From the NCBI GenBank assembly GCA_036401375.1, contig DASWVB010000022.1:1-57231 (forward strand): 57,231 bases of DNA. Reading direction: 5' to 3'. The notes below the pieces were generated by a model that made no database searches, had not been told where the DNA came from, and was given only the letters and a program-made list of their open reading frames with translations. A program made the position numbers and the translations under genes. Shown in pieces: positions 17,198 to 27,863 of this stretch (positions are counted from its first letter, which is position 1; every line of letters starts with the position of its first letter). This stretch comes from DASWUZ01 sp036401375 (GTDB lineage Bacteria > Acidobacteriota > Terriglobia > Terriglobales > Acidobacteriaceae).

Positions 17198-17689
17198 AAG
17201 GCACGAGTTTATACGAGACTCGGTGGGGCGCCCGCACAAGCATCGAGCTCTCGCGCGGGTCATGCCCCCTGAGAGTGAGGCAAGGGTGAAGCAGCCTGGC
17301 GACCTTCGCTCTCCACCACCTCGATTTGCAACCAATGCGTATGGGTAGGTCAGAAGAAAAATACAGCCCTGCCAAACAGGTCCCTGCCGTCAGGAGTGCG
17401 GACGGCTTTGGATGCCGCGAAGACCGCGCCATTGGCACCTTTGCTGCTTGCATGATGCGATTCAGTAACTTGGAAGTTCGTGTTCGCGACTCGCGTCAAA
17501 GGCTGCAGGGTTGTGGATTTGACGGTGAGCGAAACCCCCGGGGCCTTGCAAAGTTCACTTTGCTGCTATATTCCTTTTTTAGATGGCTTTATTTATGGCC
17601 GGGGTATGATCACCTCGCCAGTAGCTGCACCAAGCTCGCAGCGGCAACCTCTCCCAACCAACGGATTCTGAGGAAGCAGGAACGCACTC
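17198..17689. other. intergenic region upstream of the respiratory operon
   Basis: I see no convincing gene in these 492 bases. The left part would carry the promoter of the AlkA-type gene on the minus strand; the right part carries the presumed control region of the act operon, including the palindrome at 17548-17563. A T-rich tract (17573-17580) follows the -10-like box. The leader to actA is about 110 bases. Confidence 0.6.
17548..17572 (+). promoter_or_regulatory. palindrome and -10 box upstream of act operon
   Basis: GCAAAGT-TC-ACTTTGC at 17548-17563 is a perfect inverted repeat with 7-base arms. Three bases later TATATT (17567-17572) fits a -10 box. A -35 match is poor: TTGCAA at 17546 is only 15 bases from the -10 and overlaps the palindrome. 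A weak -35 overlapped by a symmetric site is the arrangement seen with activators or repressors that bind at the promoter. The binding protein is unknown; the sequence is neither a CRP nor an FNR consensus. Confidence 0.45.
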
Positions 17690-18583
17690 ATGGCGCAGAT
17701 TTTCGACCGGGGGTCTAACGCGCTGGCCCGGGCAAGCCTGATTTTGATGGGACTGATCGTGATCGCCCTCGGGGTTACGCTCAACGAACTGCAGCGATCT
17801 CCGTGGGTTACGCGGCAGGGTCAGAGACCGGAGCAGCCGGTCCCCTTCAGCCACAAGCACCACGTGATGGGGCTGGGGCTGCAGTGCCAGTACTGTCATA
17901 CCAGCGTTGAAAAGTCGAGCTATGCCGGCATCCCTCCCACCAAGACCTGCATGAACTGCCACGCACAGATCTGGACGAATGCCAATCTGCTGGAGCCGGT
18001 GCGTGCGAGCTGGGCGACCGGCGAGTCGATTCCCTGGATCCGGGTGCATGACCTTCCTGACTATGCTTACTTCAGCCACGAGATTCATGTGAACAAGGGT
18101 CTGGGCTGTTCAAGCTGCCATGGACGGGTCGACCAGATGCCATTGATGTACCAGGAGAGCAGCCTGCAGATGGAGTGGTGCCTGAACTGCCATCGTAATC
18201 CGGCGAAGAATCTTCGCCCCACCAGCCAAATCTATAACATGGCCTGGACCGGGCCCTCGATGGACAAGCCGGTATGGTGCGGAACCGCAGGTACACGGAC
18301 GGGCACCCCGACGGCCGAGAGCCTGGATTGTACTCTGACGGATCCAGCGCAGGATGGCAGGCAGGTGGCGATGCTCCAGCTTCCTCCGGCTCCCGGGGGC
18401 AATGTGATGGGCAGCGCAGCTCAGCAGACGGTTAGCGATGCGCCCGGCAGTCACCTGATGACCCCGGCGGTCTTGAATTACACAAAGTTCACCAGCCAGG
18501 CGGCACTGGGACAATACCTGATTGGCGAGTACCATATCCGTTCAGCCCGCGAGCTCAGCAGCTGCGAGGTTTGCCACCGATGA
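17690..18583 (+). CDS. actA: alternative complex III subunit ActA, pentaheme cytochrome c
   Basis: This membrane-anchored multiheme cytochrome is the first subunit of alternative complex III, a quinol:electron acceptor oxidoreductase that replaces cytochrome bc1. One N-terminal helix (LILMGLIVIALGVTL) anchors it. Five CxxCH heme motifs are visible: CQYCH, CMNCH, CSSCH, CLNCH and CEVCH (the last at the extreme C-terminus). FSHKHHVMGLGLQC and FSHEIHVNKGLGC supply distal histidines. The length of 297 residues is within the family range. The gene opens the operon and its stop overlaps the next gene's ATG (ATGA at 18580). Confidence 0.93.
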   Translation: MAQIFDRGSNALARASLILMGLIVIALGVTLNELQRSPWVTRQGQRPEQPVPFSHKHHVMGLGLQCQYCHTSVEKSSYAGIPPTKTCMNCHAQIWTNANLLEPVRASWATGESIPWIRVHDLPDYAYFSHEIHVNKGLGCSSCHGRVDQMPLMYQESSLQMEWCLNCHRNPAKNLRPTSQIYNMAWTGPSMDKPVWCGTAGTRTGTPTAESLDCTLTDPAQDGRQVAMLQLPPAPGGNVMGSAAQQTVSDAPGSHLMTPAVLNYTKFTSQAALGQYLIGEYHIRSARELSSCEVCHR

Positions 18584-21500
18584 GACACACCGTAGCCGGT
18601 GGCGAGAGTACGCGTGGTTTGGACTTGAAGCAGGAAAGACAGGACTCGCCTATGCAGAAGTCCGGCCAGAAGAGCGGAAGCGACGAAGGCGTCAGGGCTG
18701 ACAGCGGATTGCAGCCGGCGAACTCGACGCTGATCGCTGAGAAGACGCTTGCGGCTGAGGTGCTCGCGCCTCAAGGGCTGACGCTCGAGGCGGCGCGGGC
18801 TCGCTTAACAGGTAAGAGTGGCAAGAAGTACTGGCGTAGCCTGGATGAGCTCGAAGGTACGCCCGGCTTCCACGAGATGCTGCAGCGCGAGTTCCCTGCG
18901 CAGACTTCGGAGTGGATCGACCCGGTATCGCGTCGCGGTTTCATGAAGTTGATGGGCGCGAGCCTTGCGCTCGCTGGTCTCTCCGGCTGCACCAAGCAGC
19001 CAGACGAACCGATCTTCCCCTACGTCAAGCAGCCGGAGGACCTGATCCTCGGCAAGCCGGTGTACTTCGCTACGGCGTTCCCGTTCCCGACCGGGGCGGT
19101 GCCGCTGCTGGTGAAGACGGACGCTTATCGCCCGATCAAGGTGGACGGTAACCCGGAGCATCCCGTGAATCGCGGCTCCTCTGACCCGATTACCCAGGGA
19201 ACGCTGCTTGATCTGTACGATCCGGACCGGTCAAAGCACGTTCTCTTCAAGGGTGAGGTCAGCAGCTGGGCTGATTTTCAGACCGCTCTACGCAAGAAGC
19301 TGATCGAGAAGAAGGGCTCCGGCGGGGCGGGTATTTATATTCTGTCGAATACCATTACTTCGCCGACCCTGGCTGCGCAGTGGAAGCAGGCGCAGGCTGC
19401 GTACCCAAACGCGAAGCTGGTGCAGTATGACCCTATAAACCGCGACTCGTCTTATGAGGCGACCAAGGCTGCATTCGGAGATTACGCCGACCCCCAGTAC
19501 AAGCTGGATGCGGCAGATGTGATCCTGTCCCTTGATGCCGACTTCCTGTCGGGGATCACGCAACCCGGCTTTCACAAGCTGGCAGGCGACTACGCCCGCC
19601 GCCGCAAGAACCCGGCGGTCGACTACAACCGGCTCTACGTCGTCGAGAGCACGCCGACGACGACCGGGATGAAGGCTGAGCACCGCCTGGGCATGCGGGC
19701 GAGCGATATTGCCGGGTTCGCTGCGGCGCTGGCAACGGCGCTCGGAGCTGGGTTCGGCGGGGCGGCGGGCTACAACTGGACAGAGGCACAGCAGAGGTTC
19801 GCGGCTGCGGTGGCCAAGGATCTCAAGTCGAAGCCGGGCAAGGCAGTGGTGATCCCCGGCGAGCAGCAGACTGCGGCAGTTCATGCAGCGGCACTCGCTA
19901 TCAACCAGGCGATCGGCGCGATTGGCAAGACGGTGATCTACACGCAGACCATCAATCCGATGCCCTCCATGCAGACCGACGACCTGAGGTCGCTGGTAGC
20001 TGACATGAATGCGGGCAAGGTTGAGTGGCTGATCCTGTTAAATACTAATCCTGTGTATTCGACACCCGGAGATCTGGGCTTTGAACAGGCCATCGGCAAG
20101 CTGCAGACGCTGGTGCATCTGGGGTCGCACCTCGATGAGACGAGTGCGGTGGCGCATTGGCACGTCAACGGCGCACATTACCTCGAGACCTGGTCCGATG
20201 CGCGTGCCTACGACGGCACGGTAAGTATCGTGCAGCCGATGATCGATCCACTTTACAGCGGCAGAAGTGCGCACGAGATACTGCAGGCGTTCCTCGACAA
20301 CCCGGATATTTCAAGCTATGAGTCCGTCCGGGCAAACTGGCAGGGGCAGCTAGCGGGTAAGGGAGACTTTGAGGCGGGCTGGCGCAAGGCTTTGCATGAC
20401 GGCTATATCGCTGATACTGCATTCCCGGCAAGGTCCGTCGGAGCGGGACACAGCGGAGCGATTTCGACTCCGGTCGCCACTTCTCCGGATTCTATCGAGG
20501 TCATCTTCCGCCCCGATCCCTCGGTCTATGACGGCCGCTACTCGAACGTAGGCTGGCTGCAGGAGCTTCCCAAGCCGGTCACAAACCTGTCCTGGGACAA
20601 TGCAGCGCTGCTTTCGGCAGTGACGCTCCAAAAGCTCGGCGCCGTCGAGAGTGACATCCTTGAGATTGAGTTGAGCGGGCGGAAGGTCCTCGCGCCTGCG
20701 CTGGTAGTTCCCGGCCACCCGGATAACAGCGTCACGGTCTACCTTGGGCAGGGTCGCCGCATGGCTGGCCGGGTCGGCAGCGGAGTGGGCTTCGATGCTT
20801 ACACGATCCGGCCCTCTACCTCGCCTCTCTTTGCGGTTGGGGCGAAGCTGACCAAGACCTCCGACAGCTATGAATTTGCGGTCACCAAGAGCCACTACCG
20901 CGACAACCGCTCGTCCACGTTTGGCGGAGTGGGCGGCGGCAACAACTCCCTTGAGGGCAATGAGTCTCTGACCCGCGGGATCATCCGCTACGCCACGCTC
21001 GACGACTTCCGCGCCAACCCCAACTTCGCGCACGAGGGTGAAGGCAAGGAGAGTCCGGATGCGGACACCAACATGTTTCCCTCGTACCGCTACGACCAGA
21101 ACGCCTGGGGCATGTCGATCGATATGAACTCCTGCGTCGGGTGTAACGCGTGCGTGGTCGCCTGCTATGCGGAGAACAACATCCCCGTGGTCGGACGTCA
21201 CCAGGTCAAAGTCGGTCGCCTGATGCAGTGGATTCGCATCGATACCTACTTTGAGGGCGATCTTGATGCACCCCGTGCCCACTTCCAGCCGATGCTGTGC
21301 CAGCACTGCGAGAACGCACCCTGCGAGCTGGTATGCCCGGTCGGCGCCACCGTTCATACGCCGGAAGGCCTGAATACTATGGTCTACAACCGCTGCGTAG
21401 GGACCAGGTACTGCTCCAACAACTGCCCGTATAAGGTGCGGCGGTTCAACTTCCTGCTCTACTCCGATTACGACACCGAGAGCCTGAAGCTGATGCGCAA

Positions 21501-21828
21501 TCCGGACGTAACGGTACGCAGCCGCGGGGTAATGGAGAAGTGTTCTTACTGCGTGCAGCGGATCACGGCCGCGCGCATTACTGCGGACCGGGAGAATCGG
21601 GAGATCCGCGATGGCGAGGTTGTCACCGCATGCCAGCAGGCCTGCCCGACCGAGGCCATCGTCTTCGGTAACATCAATGATAAGAACAGCAAGGTTGCAA
21701 AGCTCAAGGGCGAGCTCCGCAGCTACGGAGTGCTGGCGGACCTTAATACCCGTCCCCGTACTACCTACGTGGCTGAGGTGATCAACACGAACCCCGAACT
21801 CGAAGAGCAGCGTGTGGAACACGGGTGA
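18580..21828 (+). CDS. actB: alternative complex III subunit ActB, Tat-exported molybdopterin-like/4Fe-4S protein
   Basis: This is the large periplasmic iron-sulfur subunit. About 115 N-terminal residues (with the KKYWRSLDELEG motif) precede an internal Tat signal SRRGFMKLMGASLALAGLSG, the odd late-Tat layout typical of ActB. A Cys follows the Ala/Leu stretch as a possible lipid site. A molybdopterin-oxidoreductase-like domain covers the middle. The C-terminal part carries ferredoxin-type cysteine sets: CVGCNACVVAC, CQHCENAPCELVC, CVGTRYCSNNC and CSYCVQRI with CQQACPTEA. ATG 18580 overlaps the actA stop; ATG 18652, with AGGA 8 bases upstream, is an alternative start. Confidence 0.93.
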   Translation: MRHTVAGGESTRGLDLKQERQDSPMQKSGQKSGSDEGVRADSGLQPANSTLIAEKTLAAEVLAPQGLTLEAARARLTGKSGKKYWRSLDELEGTPGFHEMLQREFPAQTSEWIDPVSRRGFMKLMGASLALAGLSGCTKQPDEPIFPYVKQPEDLILGKPVYFATAFPFPTGAVPLLVKTDAYRPIKVDGNPEHPVNRGSSDPITQGTLLDLYDPDRSKHVLFKGEVSSWADFQTALRKKLIEKKGSGGAGIYILSNTITSPTLAAQWKQAQAAYPNAKLVQYDPINRDSSYEATKAAFGDYADPQYKLDAADVILSLDADFLSGITQPGFHKLAGDYARRRKNPAVDYNRLYVVESTPTTTGMKAEHRLGMRASDIAGFAAALATALGAGFGGAAGYNWTEAQQRFAAAVAKDLKSKPGKAVVIPGEQQTAAVHAAALAINQAIGAIGKTVIYTQTINPMPSMQTDDLRSLVADMNAGKVEWLILLNTNPVYSTPGDLGFEQAIGKLQTLVHLGSHLDETSAVAHWHVNGAHYLETWSDARAYDGTVSIVQPMIDPLYSGRSAHEILQAFLDNPDISSYESVRANWQGQLAGKGDFEAGWRKALHDGYIADTAFPARSVGAGHSGAISTPVATSPDSIEVIFRPDPSVYDGRYSNVGWLQELPKPVTNLSWDNAALLSAVTLQKLGAVESDILEIELSGRKVLAPALVVPGHPDNSVTVYLGQGRRMAGRVGSGVGFDAYTIRPSTSPLFAVGAKLTKTSDSYEFAVTKSHYRDNRSSTFGGVGGGNNSLEGNESLTRGIIRYATLDDFRANPNFAHEGEGKESPDADTNMFPSYRYDQNAWGMSIDMNSCVGCNACVVACYAENNIPVVGRHQVKVGRLMQWIRIDTYFEGDLDAPRAHFQPMLCQHCENAPCELVCPVGATVHTPEGLNTMVYNRCVGTRYCSNNCPYKVRRFNFLLYSDYDTESLKLMRNPDVTVRSRGVMEKCSYCVQRITAARITADRENREIRDGEVVTACQQACPTEAIVFGNINDKNSKVAKLKGELRSYGVLADLNTRPRTTYVAEVINTNPELEEQRVEHG

Positions 21829-21943
21829 AGTTTTCTGCTCCAGCCGCAGGCTGGTGGCGCTAAAAAGCAGTGATGAAACAAGGCCAGTGCGAAAGCTAGA
21901 GCTAACCAGCGAGCGAGTAGCTGCTGGCTGACAGAGGCGGAGA

Positions 21944-23388
<1,445 letters not shown>

Positions 23389-23389
<1 letters not shown>

Positions 23390-23931
23390 TGCCAGTGCGC
23401 GAAGGCATATACGGACTGCTTGCAGAGTTTGATACTCCCAGTGAGCTGGTGACTGCGGCCAAGGCCGCCTACGGCGACGGCTACCGGCGGATGGACTGCT
23501 ATACGCCCTATCCGGTCGAAGAGGCCGCCGAGGCGATCGGCTTCCACCGCAATAATGTGTCCCTGGTGTGCCTGTTGGGCGGACTGCTTGGCCTGGCGAC
23601 CATGTTTGGACTGGAGACGTGGATTTCGATATGGGCTTATCCGTTGAACATTGCCGGGCGTCCTTATTTCTCCTGGCCGGCCTTCATCGTGCCCGCGTAT
23701 GAGTGGACCATCCTGTTTGCGGGCCTTTCGGCGGCGTTTGGAATGATTGCCATGAACGGGATGCCTACGCTTTACCATCCTCTTTTCAACGCGCCGAACT
23801 TTCGCAACGGAGCGACCAGCGACAAGTTCTTTCTGTGCCTGGAGGCGACTGACCCGAAATTTGCGCTGATCGATTCGCGGGCTTTTCTGGAGAGCTTCGG
23901 ACCGATCTCTGTCGTGGAGGTGGATTATTAG
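23389..23931 (+). CDS. actD: alternative complex III subunit ActD (DUF3341)
   Basis: ActD is a small membrane subunit of alternative complex III. The 180-residue protein starts with a cytoplasmic DUF3341 domain (GIYGLLAEFDTPSELVTAAKAA, then GYRRMDCYTPYPVEEAAEAIG). Two helices follow (VSLVCLLGGLLGLATMF and AFIVPAYEWTILFAGLSAAFGM). The last 50 residues include FFLCLEATDPKF. The ATG overlaps the actC stop (TGATG), which implies translational coupling. There is no catalytic motif; its role is structural or regulatory within the complex, by family knowledge. Confidence 0.92.
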
Positions 23932-23986
23932 CACCACGACGCGCGACAATCGCCGGGTCCACAGGGCTTGTTCCCGCGGGCTGCAG

Positions 23987-24796
23987 TTGCTCTCCGCAGC
24001 GAGTCTGCTCGCTTTCGCGGCCGGCTGCCGGCAGGACATGCACAACCAGCCGAAGTTCATACCGCAGCGCAGCACGACCTTCTTCGCGGATGGACGTTCT
24101 TCGCGCCCGCAGATCGAGCACACGGTAGCGCGGGGACAGCTTCGGGAGAATGCTTACTACTACACGGGGCTGTTGCCGGGCACGACGAGCCCGGAGGGGG
24201 AGCGTGACCAGCTTCCCTTCCCGGTGACCATGCAGGTACTGGCACGTGGGCAGGAGCGGTTCAATGTCTACTGCACGCCTTGCCATTCGCGGGTCGGCAA
24301 CGGAAACGGCATGATCGTACAGCGCGGCTACAAGCCGGCGGGCAACTTCCATGACGCCAAGCGACTGCACCAGCCGCTTAGCCACTACTTCTACGTGATG
24401 ACAAACGGCTACGGTGCGATGCCGGACTACTCCGCCCAACTCACCCCTGCGGATCGCTGGGCCGTTGCCGCCTACATCCGCGCACTGCAATTGAGCCAGG
24501 GCGCAACTGAGGGGGATGCAGCCGCAGGGGCCAAGTTTCAGAGCCTTCCCGATGTAGCGGAGCAGCTAGGATACCCCCGCAACTTCGCAGACTCGTGGGA
24601 TCTGCCTCTCACCGCAGTCAGCGGTGATGGAACGGTGAAGGTAGCAGGTGCGCCACAGGCGGCGAACGGAACCCAGCCGGAACCTGATATGAATTCGAAA
24701 GATAGAGGCATGATCAACGGCACCAGCAGCACGGGCCCAAGTGGCACGGCGGCAGACGCGGGCGGGAGCCGGAGGGCAGTACCGCACACACCCTGA
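23987..24796 (+). CDS. actE: alternative complex III subunit ActE, monoheme cytochrome c lipoprotein
   Basis: This periplasmic c-type cytochrome subunit has a single heme motif, CTPCHSRVGNGNG, with the distal ligand probably Met in GYGAMPDYSAQL. It is preceded by a short lipoprotein signal (SAASLLAFAAGC, lipobox FAAGC). The start is uncertain. TTG 23987 gives a signal with no positive N-terminus. The frame remains open upstream into actD, reading RRVHRACSRGLQ, which would supply the positive charges but lacks ATG or GTG. The C-terminal 60 residues are Gly/Ser/Thr-rich and probably disordered. Confidence 0.85.
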   Translation: MLSAASLLAFAAGCRQDMHNQPKFIPQRSTTFFADGRSSRPQIEHTVARGQLRENAYYYTGLLPGTTSPEGERDQLPFPVTMQVLARGQERFNVYCTPCHSRVGNGNGMIVQRGYKPAGNFHDAKRLHQPLSHYFYVMTNGYGAMPDYSAQLTPADRWAVAAYIRALQLSQGATEGDAAAGAKFQSLPDVAEQLGYPRNFADSWDLPLTAVSGDGTVKVAGAPQAANGTQPEPDMNSKDRGMINGTSSTGPSGTAADAGGSRRAVPHTP

Positions 24797-24910
24797 GGCA
24801 ACTGGAACCGAGAACGCACCACCAGTCTTGAAGCGCGATTCACAGTTCGGAGCTGGACAGTCCAGAGCCAGATAGTCCAGAGCTAGACAAACGTATCCAG
24901 GAAAGAACGC
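24797..24910. repeat. short tandem repeat in the actE-actF gap
   Basis: Two near-identical 15-base units, AGTCCAGAGCCAGAT and AGTCCAGAGCTAGAC, lie back to back around 24858-24887. The gap carries no gene. AGGAAAG, 6 bases before the actF ATG, is the ribosome-binding site. No function is proposed. Confidence 0.4.
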
Positions 24911-26197
24911 ATGGCACACGGACACCACGAAAACATACTGCCCTCAGAACTGGGCGCTCCCGCGTTTGTGACTTTGTGGCGCACCCGGGCCATGATGTTC
25001 GGCGTGGGCGCGGGCGTGGTTGGCATCATCCTCGCGATCCTCGCGACTTTCTTTCAAGGCGACCACTGGAATCACTTCTTCCGGGCGTGGCTGCTCGGAT
25101 TCATGATCTGCTTCGGCTTCTGTGTGGGCGGGCTCGCTGTACTGATGGTGCAGTACTGCTCAGGCGGCAAGTGGGGTCTGCTGATTCGTCGTCCCCTTGA
25201 GGCGATGACCCGCACCCTGCCGCTGGTCTTTGTCTACTTCCTGGTGGTGGCGCTTGGCGCCCGCAAGCTTTACCTGTGGGCTGCGTTTCCGGACGCTGAG
25301 GGCGCCTACAGAAACGGCTGGATCAACGCAGCCCAGGCACACGCGATCACCTACAAGAAGCCGATGCTGAACGTCCACTCCTTCTGGGCGGTGTCAATCC
25401 TCTGCTTCCTGATCTGGCTCTTCTACGAGCTGAAGCTGAACCGGCTGTCGGTGCAGCGCGACGCTGATCCTGAGCCCAACAATCGGTTCTGGCAGAAGAA
25501 GTTGGAGAATATCTCGGGGCCCGGCATCGTAGTCTACGCGCTGACCCTGACGGCCGGCGCGATCTACTGGGTGATGTCGCTCGACCCCACCTGGTACTCC
25601 TCTGTCTACGGACTGCAGTTCCTCGTAGGCCAGGGCTATGGGGTGCTCGCCCTGGTGATTCTGACCGTCCTTGGACTGTCAAAGGGCGAGCCCTTCCGCA
25701 CCCTGCTGCGTACCACAGAGCAGCATGACCTCGGTAAGCTGGCCTTCGCCTTTGTCATGCTGAATATGTACCTCGCCTTTGCCCAGTTCCTGATTATCTG
25801 GTCAGGCAATCTGCCGGAGGAGATTCCCTGGTACCTGGACCGCATCCGCGGCGGGTGGGGCTACGTGGCGACGCTCGACTTTGTCTTCCACTGGCTGCTG
25901 CCGTTTTCGCTGCTGCTCTCCCGCGACCTCAAGCGCAACCAGCGGAAGCTGATGCTGGTCTGCCGATTGATGATCTTTGCCCGCTGCTGGGACCTGTTCT
26001 GGCTGATCGAGCCTAACTTCGCCGACGCTCGCCGGAACCTGCACTTGAGCTTCGGCATCCTGGAGTACATCCCGATTCCTATGGCGTTGATCGCGTTCTG
26101 GCTAGTCTTCTACTTCCGTGAACTGCAGCAGCGCCCGGTGGTAGCCATCAACGATCCCCACCTCGCCGAGCTGCTGGAGCCCGAACATGTCCACTAA
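24911..26197 (+). CDS. actF: alternative complex III subunit ActF, second NrfD-like membrane protein
   Basis: ActF is the ActC-like polytopic partner in alternative complex III. The 428 residues contain about ten helices (MMFGVGAGVVGIILAILATF, WLLGFMICFGFCVGG, FWAVSILCFLIWLFYEL, GIVVYALTLTAGAIYWVMSL, LAFVMLNMYLAFAQFLIIW and others). A RRPLEAMTRTLPLVF motif and SFGILEYIPIPMALIAFW near the end are family-typical. It reaches the oxidase side of the operon and overlaps the next reading frame by 11 bases, so it is translationally coupled to the uncharacterised membrane protein. Confidence 0.92.
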   Translation: MAHGHHENILPSELGAPAFVTLWRTRAMMFGVGAGVVGIILAILATFFQGDHWNHFFRAWLLGFMICFGFCVGGLAVLMVQYCSGGKWGLLIRRPLEAMTRTLPLVFVYFLVVALGARKLYLWAAFPDAEGAYRNGWINAAQAHAITYKKPMLNVHSFWAVSILCFLIWLFYELKLNRLSVQRDADPEPNNRFWQKKLENISGPGIVVYALTLTAGAIYWVMSLDPTWYSSVYGLQFLVGQGYGVLALVILTVLGLSKGEPFRTLLRTTEQHDLGKLAFAFVMLNMYLAFAQFLIIWSGNLPEEIPWYLDRIRGGWGYVATLDFVFHWLLPFSLLLSRDLKRNQRKLMLVCRLMIFARCWDLFWLIEPNFADARRNLHLSFGILEYIPIPMALIAFWLVFYFRELQQRPVVAINDPHLAELLEPEHVH

Positions 26198-26855
26198 TCT
26201 CAACGATCCGGTTCACGACGGCCGAAAGAATCCCGGCTATGAGATGTCCGACGTCAGTGCGCGGCCGATCCTGGTCTTCATCGTCTCACTGGCTGTATTC
26301 GTGGGCGTCTTCTTCGTTGCGTGCTATCTGATGGGCAAGATCATTAACTATCGGATTCAGAAGCACGACGGACCGCCCAACCAGTGGAACGCCATCGCTG
26401 CCGTCACTCCTGACAACAAGGTCAGGAACATGGCTTCGAATCCGGCCATCGAGCAGCAGCAGCTGGCCGAGATGACGCAGCGCTTCCCGACGCCTCGCCT
26501 GCAGACAGACGACGGCAACCAGGATCTGGCCGACCTTCACGCGCGGGAAGACCTGCTGCTTGAGCACTATAGCTGGGTCGATCATGCCGGCGGCAAGGTC
26601 CGCATCCCGATCGAGCGCGCAATGGAACTGATTGCACAGCGGGGATTACCACTGGCTGCGGACGCGACCGATAAGAGTCCACTACTGACCGGGGATGTCC
26701 CGCAGATGGTCCAGATGCCGCTGACCAATGGATTCACGCGTACCGGATACGAGCAGGAGCAGGAAGGCACCTCGAAGAACGGGGCGGAACAGAATGAAGG
26801 GTCGGGGCAGGGAAAGACTTCGGGCATGACCCAGCCTGCTGGAACAAACCCGTAG
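26187..26855 (+). CDS. uncharacterised single-helix membrane protein of the act-cox operon
   Basis: I cannot assign a named family. Residues 1-27 are polar. One membrane helix follows (ILVFIVSLAVFVGVFFVACYLMG), and the rest is predicted periplasmic. The most ordered part reads LADLHAREDLLLEHYSWVDHAGGKVRIPIERAMELIAQRGLP, shown here in pieces: an acidic helix, then HYSWVDHAGGKVRIPI, then ERAMELIAQRGLP. The C-terminal 45 residues are Gly/Asn/Gln-rich. It begins inside actF and ends 65 bases before the SCO start. Position suggests a link or assembly role between alternative complex III and the oxidase, perhaps the small extra subunit seen in other act operons; that is inference. Confidence 0.8.
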   Translation: MSTNLNDPVHDGRKNPGYEMSDVSARPILVFIVSLAVFVGVFFVACYLMGKIINYRIQKHDGPPNQWNAIAAVTPDNKVRNMASNPAIEQQQLAEMTQRFPTPRLQTDDGNQDLADLHAREDLLLEHYSWVDHAGGKVRIPIERAMELIAQRGLPLAADATDKSPLLTGDVPQMVQMPLTNGFTRTGYEQEQEGTSKNGAEQNEGSGQGKTSGMTQPAGTNP

Positions 26856-26920
26856 TCTTTGTGACCACAGCGAGTTGCAGCGGTGGGAAGCTGGAGCTAG
26901 AGCAAGGCCAGGATCATCGA

Positions 26921-27853
26921 ATGAGCAGGATGACACAGATCAACTACCCAACTCGAAGCGGCAGCGATCGCGCCCCGATCAAGGGGGTCTCACGGAGCGT
27001 GCTCGCCGGAGCGCTGCTGCTGCTGGCGCTGCCGGCCCTGGCGCAGGTCTCCTCTTACGGAGACAAGCAGATGGGGGAGACAGCGGAGCAGCAGCCCCAG
27101 TTTCTGAGCAAGGTGACGATCACCCAGAATCTTAACCACCAGGTTCCGCTGGACGAGGAGTTCAAGGACGAGACAGGCAAGCCGGTCCGGCTGGGCGACT
27201 ACTTCGGCAAGCGGCCGGTGATTCTCACGATGGTGTACTACCAGTGCAAGGTCCTTTGTCCCGAGGAGATGAACGGATTGACCGGTGCGCTCGAAATGGT
27301 CGACCTGCGGCCCGGCAAGGACTTTGAGATCGTCACGGTCAGCATCGACCCGACCGACACACCGGCCGAGGGCGCGGAGCAGAAGGCTCTATACGTCAAA
27401 CGCTACGGCCATCCAGAGACGGCGAACGGCTGGCACTTCCTCACCGGCCAGCAACCGCAGGTCAACGCGCTGGCGAAGGCGGTCGGCTTCAGCTACGTTC
27501 GCGTGCCTGGGCCGGATGGACGGCTCGCGCAGTTCGCCCATGTAAGCTCCATTCAGCTGCTGACTCCCGAGGGCCGGCTCGCGCAGTACTACCTTGGGGT
27601 TGAGTACTCGCCGAAGGACCTGCGTCTGGGGCTGGTGGAGGCGTCGCACCACACCATCGGCAGCCCGGTCGACAATATTCTGACCTATTGCTACCACTAC
27701 GACCCGCTGCTGAACCGGCACAGCCTGATTGTGGCGAGGATTGTGCAGCTGGGCGGGGTCGTCACGGTTTTGAGCCTGGGCAGCTACATGACGGTCATGT
27801 TCCGGCGCGACATCAAACAGGGCAACGCGGTCGGAACAAGTAACCACGTATAA
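26921..27853 (+). CDS. SCO1/SenC-type copper chaperone for cytochrome oxidase
   Basis: This thioredoxin-fold protein delivers copper to the CuA site of subunit II, whose gene is next. The copper-binding motif is YYQCKVLCPEEM (CxxxC), with the distal His in LAQFAHVSSIQ. VTVSIDPTDTPAEG is the family Asp-containing strand. An N-terminal signal (SVLAGALLLLALPALAQ) exports it, and a C-terminal helix (IVQLGGVVTVLSLGSYMTVMF) anchors it. ATG 26921 is preferred to a GTG 20 codons earlier because it has AGGA upstream and directly precedes the signal. It lies 10 bases before coxB. Confidence 0.9.
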   Translation: MSRMTQINYPTRSGSDRAPIKGVSRSVLAGALLLLALPALAQVSSYGDKQMGETAEQQPQFLSKVTITQNLNHQVPLDEEFKDETGKPVRLGDYFGKRPVILTMVYYQCKVLCPEEMNGLTGALEMVDLRPGKDFEIVTVSIDPTDTPAEGAEQKALYVKRYGHPETANGWHFLTGQQPQVNALAKAVGFSYVRVPGPDGRLAQFAHVSSIQLLTPEGRLAQYYLGVEYSPKDLRLGLVEASHHTIGSPVDNILTYCYHYDPLLNRHSLIVARIVQLGGVVTVLSLGSYMTVMFRRDIKQGNAVGTSNHV

Positions 27854-27863
27854 AAAGGCAACG

